64,000 bases of DNA from Salinicola salarius (GTDB lineage Bacteria > Pseudomonadota > Gammaproteobacteria > Pseudomonadales > Halomonadaceae). Below, piece after piece: positions 61,169 to 64,000 of this stretch. Every line of letters starts with the position of its first letter. Positions within the stretch are counted from its first letter, which is position 1. The position numbers and the translations under genes were made by a program. The stretch spans positions 62,001 to 126,000 of the forward strand of contig NZ_PZJT01000011.1 in assembly GCF_003206135.1 (NCBI RefSeq). The letters run 5' to 3'. The notes under the pieces are model-generated. The model did no database searches. It worked only from the letters and a program-made list of their open reading frames with translations, and had not been told where the DNA came from.

Positions 61169-61717
61169 ATGCCCATGCTGACCCAATTGCGTCAGGACCA
61201 TGCCAACATGGCGCGCCTGCTGCATGTGTTGCAACTCAAGCACAAGACGCTGGCTGACGGTGATCGCCCCGACTTTCGTCTGATTCGGGAAGTCGTGGAT
61301 TATATCCTCGACTACATGAACGGCTTCACAATCCCGCTGGAGCGTATCTGCAGCGATCGACTGGTGGCCCGGGAATCCCGGATCAACGAACTGACCGAGC
61401 GCCTGGCCAGCGATTATCAGCACCTTCATCAGCAGTTGATGCGGCTCTCCCAGGACATCGACATGATTCTCATGGACGGGGTAATGCCGATGGACAAGTT
61501 CGCCGACGATCTCAAGGTCTATCTCGAAGCGCACCGGGCCTACCTGCGGGCCGAACGTGAAGAGCTGTTCCCGCTGATCCGGGAGCATTTCGACGAAGAC
61601 GACCTGGCACGGCTCGCCGCCGAACTGCCTGCACAGGCCGGCGCCGAACTAGCGCGGTTGCAGGAAGCCTATCCGGAACTGTACACCGAATTTCGCGAGG
61701 CACCTTCGCCACTGTAG
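61169..61717 (+). CDS. Hemerythrin-like domain protein with an incomplete ligand set
   Basis: 182 residues, all helical and cytoplasmic. The family binds a di-iron centre with His/Glu/Asp ligands from a four-helix bundle. Helix 1 has H11 (LRQDHANM). Helix 2, normally HHPxE, reads TIPLE (54-58), so the key His is lost and only E58 remains. Helix 3 has H85 and H87. Helix 4 reads YLEAHRAYLRAEREELFP with H122 and glutamates, close to the usual xxExxLFP ending. It may therefore bind metal weakly or act as a scaffold; roles in redox or oxygen response are family inference. GGAG lies about 9 bases before the ATG. Single gene followed by a hairpin. Confidence 0.82.
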   Translation: MPMLTQLRQDHANMARLLHVLQLKHKTLADGDRPDFRLIREVVDYILDYMNGFTIPLERICSDRLVARESRINELTERLASDYQHLHQQLMRLSQDIDMILMDGVMPMDKFADDLKVYLEAHRAYLRAEREELFPLIREHFDEDDLARLAAELPAQAGAELARLQEAYPELYTEFREAPSPL

Positions 61718-61772
61718 CCCCGGCGTGGCTCGATTTCGCCGATTCCCCGTCCTGCCTGCCCTGTCTTGCTCC

Positions 61773-61804
61773 CGACGACGATCGCCACTGCGCGATCGTC
61801 GTCG
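61773..61804 (+). terminator. Stem-loop after the hemerythrin-like gene
   Basis: A perfect 13-bp stem CGACGACGATCGC / GCGATCGTCGTCG with a 6-base loop, followed by CTTGCG without a real T tract. It probably ends the hemerythrin-like message before lysR. Confidence 0.6.
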
Positions 61805-61846
61805 CTTGCGTAGAATGATCCCCTGAAAACGGTGGCAGGGGGCAGG

Positions 61847-62746
61847 ATGGATCGGCTGCAAGCGATGCAGGTTTTCCGTGCGGTGATCGAGGCCGGCAGC
61901 TTCGCTGGCGGTGCCCGGCGCCTGGGTGTTTCCAATGCCATGGTCAGCAAGCAGGTCTCGCGGCTCGAGGAGGCCCTTGGTGTCCGCCTGCTGGTACGGA
62001 CCACGCGCCGCCTGCAATTGACCGCGGAAGGAGAGCGCTACCTGACGACAGCGACCCGCCTGCTCGACGAGTTGCAGGAGCTGGAGGCGGGAATCGGGGA
62101 GCAGCGCGGCGAGGTGCGTGGCCGCCTGCGTCTTTCGGCGCCGGTGGACTTCGGCGCCCGCTCGCTGATGCCGGCGCTGCAGGCTTTCGAGGCGGCGCAT
62201 CCTGCGGTGTCGCTGGATCTGGTGCTGGAAGACAGACGCGTCGACCCGCTGGCCGAGGATTTCGATCTGGTGGTGCGTATCGGCGAGCTGGAGGATTCCG
62301 GTCTGATCGCCCGTCCGCTGATGCGGATGCCGTTGCACCTCTACGCGTCGCCGGCCTATCTCCGCCGTCACGGGACACCGCAGCATCCCCGCGATCTCAA
62401 GAATCACCGGTGCCTGCACTACACCTTGTCGCGGCATGGGCTCTACTGGCCGTTCTGGGTCGATGGCGAGATCTATCGCTGGCGATTGCAGCCGGCGTTG
62501 TCCTGCAACAACGGGCGGGCGCTGGTGGAAGCCGCGGTGCTGGGCATGGGGCTGACATTGAAGCCGGCCTCCTTGGCGGCGTCGGAAGAGCGTACCGGCC
62601 AACTGGTTCGTGTGCTCGAGGCGTTCGAGATGCCGCCGCTCGATGTCCATCTGCTGTATGCCGAGCGCGACTACATGCCGGCCCGGTTGCGGGCCCTGAT
62701 AGATGCCTTGCTCGACTACTTCGGAGACGATCGGCAACATGATTGA
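61847..62746 (+). CDS. LysR-family transcriptional regulator
   Basis: 299 residues from the ATG before DRLQAMQVFRAVIEAG; a GTG five codons upstream is the alternative. The winged helix-turn-helix (about 1-60: FAGGARRLGVSNAMVSKQVSRLE then LGVRLLVRTTRRLQLT) is followed by a periplasmic-binding-like effector domain (about 90-295; LRLSAPVDFGARSLMPAL, DLVVRIGELEDSGLIARPL, NNGRALVEAAVLGMGLTLKP). It belongs to the AaeR/DmlR-like group with a short effector domain. Target genes and effector are unknown. Its 3' end overlaps murI by 8 bases, so the two are probably co-translated. Confidence 0.92.
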   Translation: MDRLQAMQVFRAVIEAGSFAGGARRLGVSNAMVSKQVSRLEEALGVRLLVRTTRRLQLTAEGERYLTTATRLLDELQELEAGIGEQRGEVRGRLRLSAPVDFGARSLMPALQAFEAAHPAVSLDLVLEDRRVDPLAEDFDLVVRIGELEDSGLIARPLMRMPLHLYASPAYLRRHGTPQHPRDLKNHRCLHYTLSRHGLYWPFWVDGEIYRWRLQPALSCNNGRALVEAAVLGMGLTLKPASLAASEERTGQLVRVLEAFEMPPLDVHLLYAERDYMPARLRALIDALLDYFGDDRQHD

Positions 62747-63596
62747 TGCGCTGATTTTCGACTCGGGCGTCGGTGGCCTCTCGGTCAGCACCGACATTCG
62801 GCGGCGGATGCCGTGGCTTTCGCTGGGCTACGTCTGTGACAATGCCGCATTGCCTTACGGCACCAAGGATGACGCCTGGCTGGTGGCTCGAATCGTCGCC
62901 GTGTGCGAAAGCGCCTGCCGGCAAGCCCGCCCTCGCGCGCTGGTGATCGCGTGCAATACCGCCAGCACCTTGGCGCTGGAGGCGCTGAGAGCGCGGCTGT
63001 CGATACCGGTCATCGGTACGGTCCCGGCGATCAAGCCGGCGGCCGAGACGACGCGAAGCCGCACGATCGGTCTGCTCGCCACCCGCGCCACCGTCCGCCG
63101 CCCTTATCTGGATCGACTGATCGACGACCATGCGCGGGGCTGTCGTGTCATACGGGTGGCGGCGGACACGCTGGTCATCGAAGCCGAACATCTGCTCAAG
63201 GGGCAGGCGGTCGATCCAGCCAGGGTTCGCGAGGCCATCGCACCGCTCAGGGCGGTGGAGAATATCGACGTCGTCGTGCTGGGCTGTACCCATTTTCCCC
63301 TGCTGCGCGATTATCTCGAGCCCTTGCTGCCGTCGGGCGTTCGCTGGATCGATTCCGGGGCAGCCATCGCCAGGCGTCTCGAGTCCGTGCTCTCGGAGGC
63401 TCCGGCGCGAGCTGATCGATCGACGCCGGCCGCCGCTGTCGAGGCGGGAAGGGGCGCCACCCCTTCGCCGGATGCCAGCAGCTGGGCGACGGCCGCCTCG
63501 GCGCCGGGACTGGCATCGGCGCTGATGCGTTTCGGTCACGCGCCGCCCGCGATGCTCGAGATCGCCTCGCCAGCCGTTGCCGTTCACGTTTCATGA
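62739..63596 (+). CDS. murI: Glutamate racemase
   Basis: 285 residues from the ATG before IDALIFDSGVGG, lying inside the end of lysR; the frame is open 12 codons further but is a shadow. MurI makes D-glutamate for peptidoglycan. Both catalytic cysteines are present: C72 in IACNTAS and C183 in LGCTHFPLL, with D8/S9 in FDSGVGG and the YGTKDD region. The wall-precursor stretch usually written DxxxxPYG reads DNAALPYG. The C-terminal ~60 residues are Ala/Ser/Pro-rich and more variable. Followed by trmA after 34 bases. Confidence 0.93.
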   Translation: MIDALIFDSGVGGLSVSTDIRRRMPWLSLGYVCDNAALPYGTKDDAWLVARIVAVCESACRQARPRALVIACNTASTLALEALRARLSIPVIGTVPAIKPAAETTRSRTIGLLATRATVRRPYLDRLIDDHARGCRVIRVAADTLVIEAEHLLKGQAVDPARVREAIAPLRAVENIDVVVLGCTHFPLLRDYLEPLLPSGVRWIDSGAAIARRLESVLSEAPARADRSTPAAAVEAGRGATPSPDASSWATAASAPGLASALMRFGHAPPAMLEIASPAVAVHVS

Positions 63597-63630
63597 GTCA
63601 TTGCGCTATTTCTGCCTGAGGATTTCTGGT

Positions 63631-64000
63631 TTGGTGATTTTCGATATCGACCCTTCCCGCTACGACGCTCAGCTCGAGGCCAAGCGCGAGCGCATCGAGC
63701 GCCAGTTCGCCCGCTTCTCGCCACCGCCGCTGGAGGTGTTCGCGTCGCCGCCGTCGCACTACCGCATGCGCGCCGAGTTCCGGGTCTGGCACGAGGGCGA
63801 CGATCTCTACTACGCGATGTTCGAACCCGATCCGGAGGCGCCGCGTCATCGGGGCCGGGTCGCGCAGCGTGTCGTCCGGGTCGATCGCTTCCCGGTCGCC
63901 AGCGAGCGCATCAACGAACTGATGCCGCAGTTGCTGGACGCGATTCGCGACGAGCCATTGATGCGGCGCAAGCTGTTCCAGGTCGAGTTCCTCACCACTC
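63631..64000 (+). CDS. trmA: tRNA (uracil-5-)-methyltransferase TrmA, 5' part
   Basis: The frame runs off the right edge, so about 123 residues are present. TTG 63631 is chosen because GAGGA lies 8 bases upstream; GTG 63634 is possible. TrmA makes m5U54 in tRNA with S-adenosylmethionine. The visible N-terminus matches the family: FDIDPSRYDAQLEAKRERI, then FASPPSHYRMRAEFRVWHEG, YYAMFEPD and RVVRVDRFPVASERINELM, without the TRAM domain that marks RlmC/RlmD. Catalytic Cys and SAM motifs are outside the window. Confidence 0.9.
   Translation, partial: MVIFDIDPSRYDAQLEAKRERIERQFARFSPPPLEVFASPPSHYRMRAEFRVWHEGDDLYYAMFEPDPEAPRHRGRVAQRVVRVDRFPVASERINELMPQLLDAIRDEPLMRRKLFQVEFLTT

Overview
The window is 64 kb of GC-rich, gene-dense chromosome from a gammaproteobacterium. 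Gene content and order resemble Pseudomonas and Escherichia, and the osmoadaptation genes and acidic, Glu/Asp-rich linkers point most easily to a halotolerant member of the Halomonadaceae (Halomonas/Salinicola-like). That assignment is inference from protein character and synteny only; no rRNA is present. I see no tRNA, rRNA, CRISPR array, insertion sequence, integrase or prophage gene. The DNA looks like core chromosome with a few accessory envelope genes.

Layout. 1-8782 (+): the end of sdhB, then sucA, sucB, lpdA, sucC and sucD, the TCA-cycle segment from 2-oxoglutarate to succinate, closed by a strong hairpin at 8821. SucB carries two lipoyl domains, and hairpins sit between sucB/lpdA and lpdA/sucC. 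8897-11842 (-): a coupled three-gene envelope cluster (GT4 glycosyltransferase, DUF2334 deacetylase-like protein, YbhN-like membrane protein). 12017-13957 (-): rnb. 14233-21736 (+): a complete N-acetylglucosamine PTS operon, nagR-nagA-nagB(SIS type)-nagF(EIIA-HPr-EI)-nagE(EIIC-EIIB-degenerate EIIB), behind an intergenic region packed with helically spaced direct repeats. A Cof-type HAD phosphatase follows. 22800-25222 (-): the ycjX-ycjF pair. 25391-26986 (-): a sodium/solute symporter with a palindromic operator candidate. 27216-28736 (-): a GtrII-like membrane glucosyltransferase.

29086-38444 (+): opgG-opgH (osmoregulated periplasmic glucan synthesis), a GlsB/YeaQ stress membrane protein, an acyltransferase-3 protein, a large repeat protein related to DUF1266, and an NlpC/P60 lipoprotein. 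38574-41326: slyD-like PPIase (-), a small membrane protein (+), an LpxR-type lipid A deacylase (-) and a glycine-zipper lipoprotein (-). 41489-47391 (-): rluE, nudJ, mnmA, hflD, purB and roxA, in the gene order familiar from enterobacteria. 47698-50410 (+): clpS-clpA. 50593-52538 (-): infA, bpt, aat; with clpSA these form an N-degron module (adaptor, protease ATPase and two N-terminal tagging transferases). 52684-54717 (+): a chemoreceptor. 54929-59423 (+): ftsK and lolA. 59519-60871 (-): rarA. 61169-64000 (+): a hemerythrin-like protein, a LysR regulator translationally coupled to murI, and the start of trmA.

I find no obviously new multi-gene defence or mobile system. The most unusual items are the repeat-laden nag control region, the second EIIB domain of NagE lacking its cysteine, the double-lipoyl SucB, the multi-repeat DUF1266-like protein beside the opg genes, the GT4/DUF2334/YbhN cluster, and a hemerythrin-like protein with an incomplete iron-ligand set.
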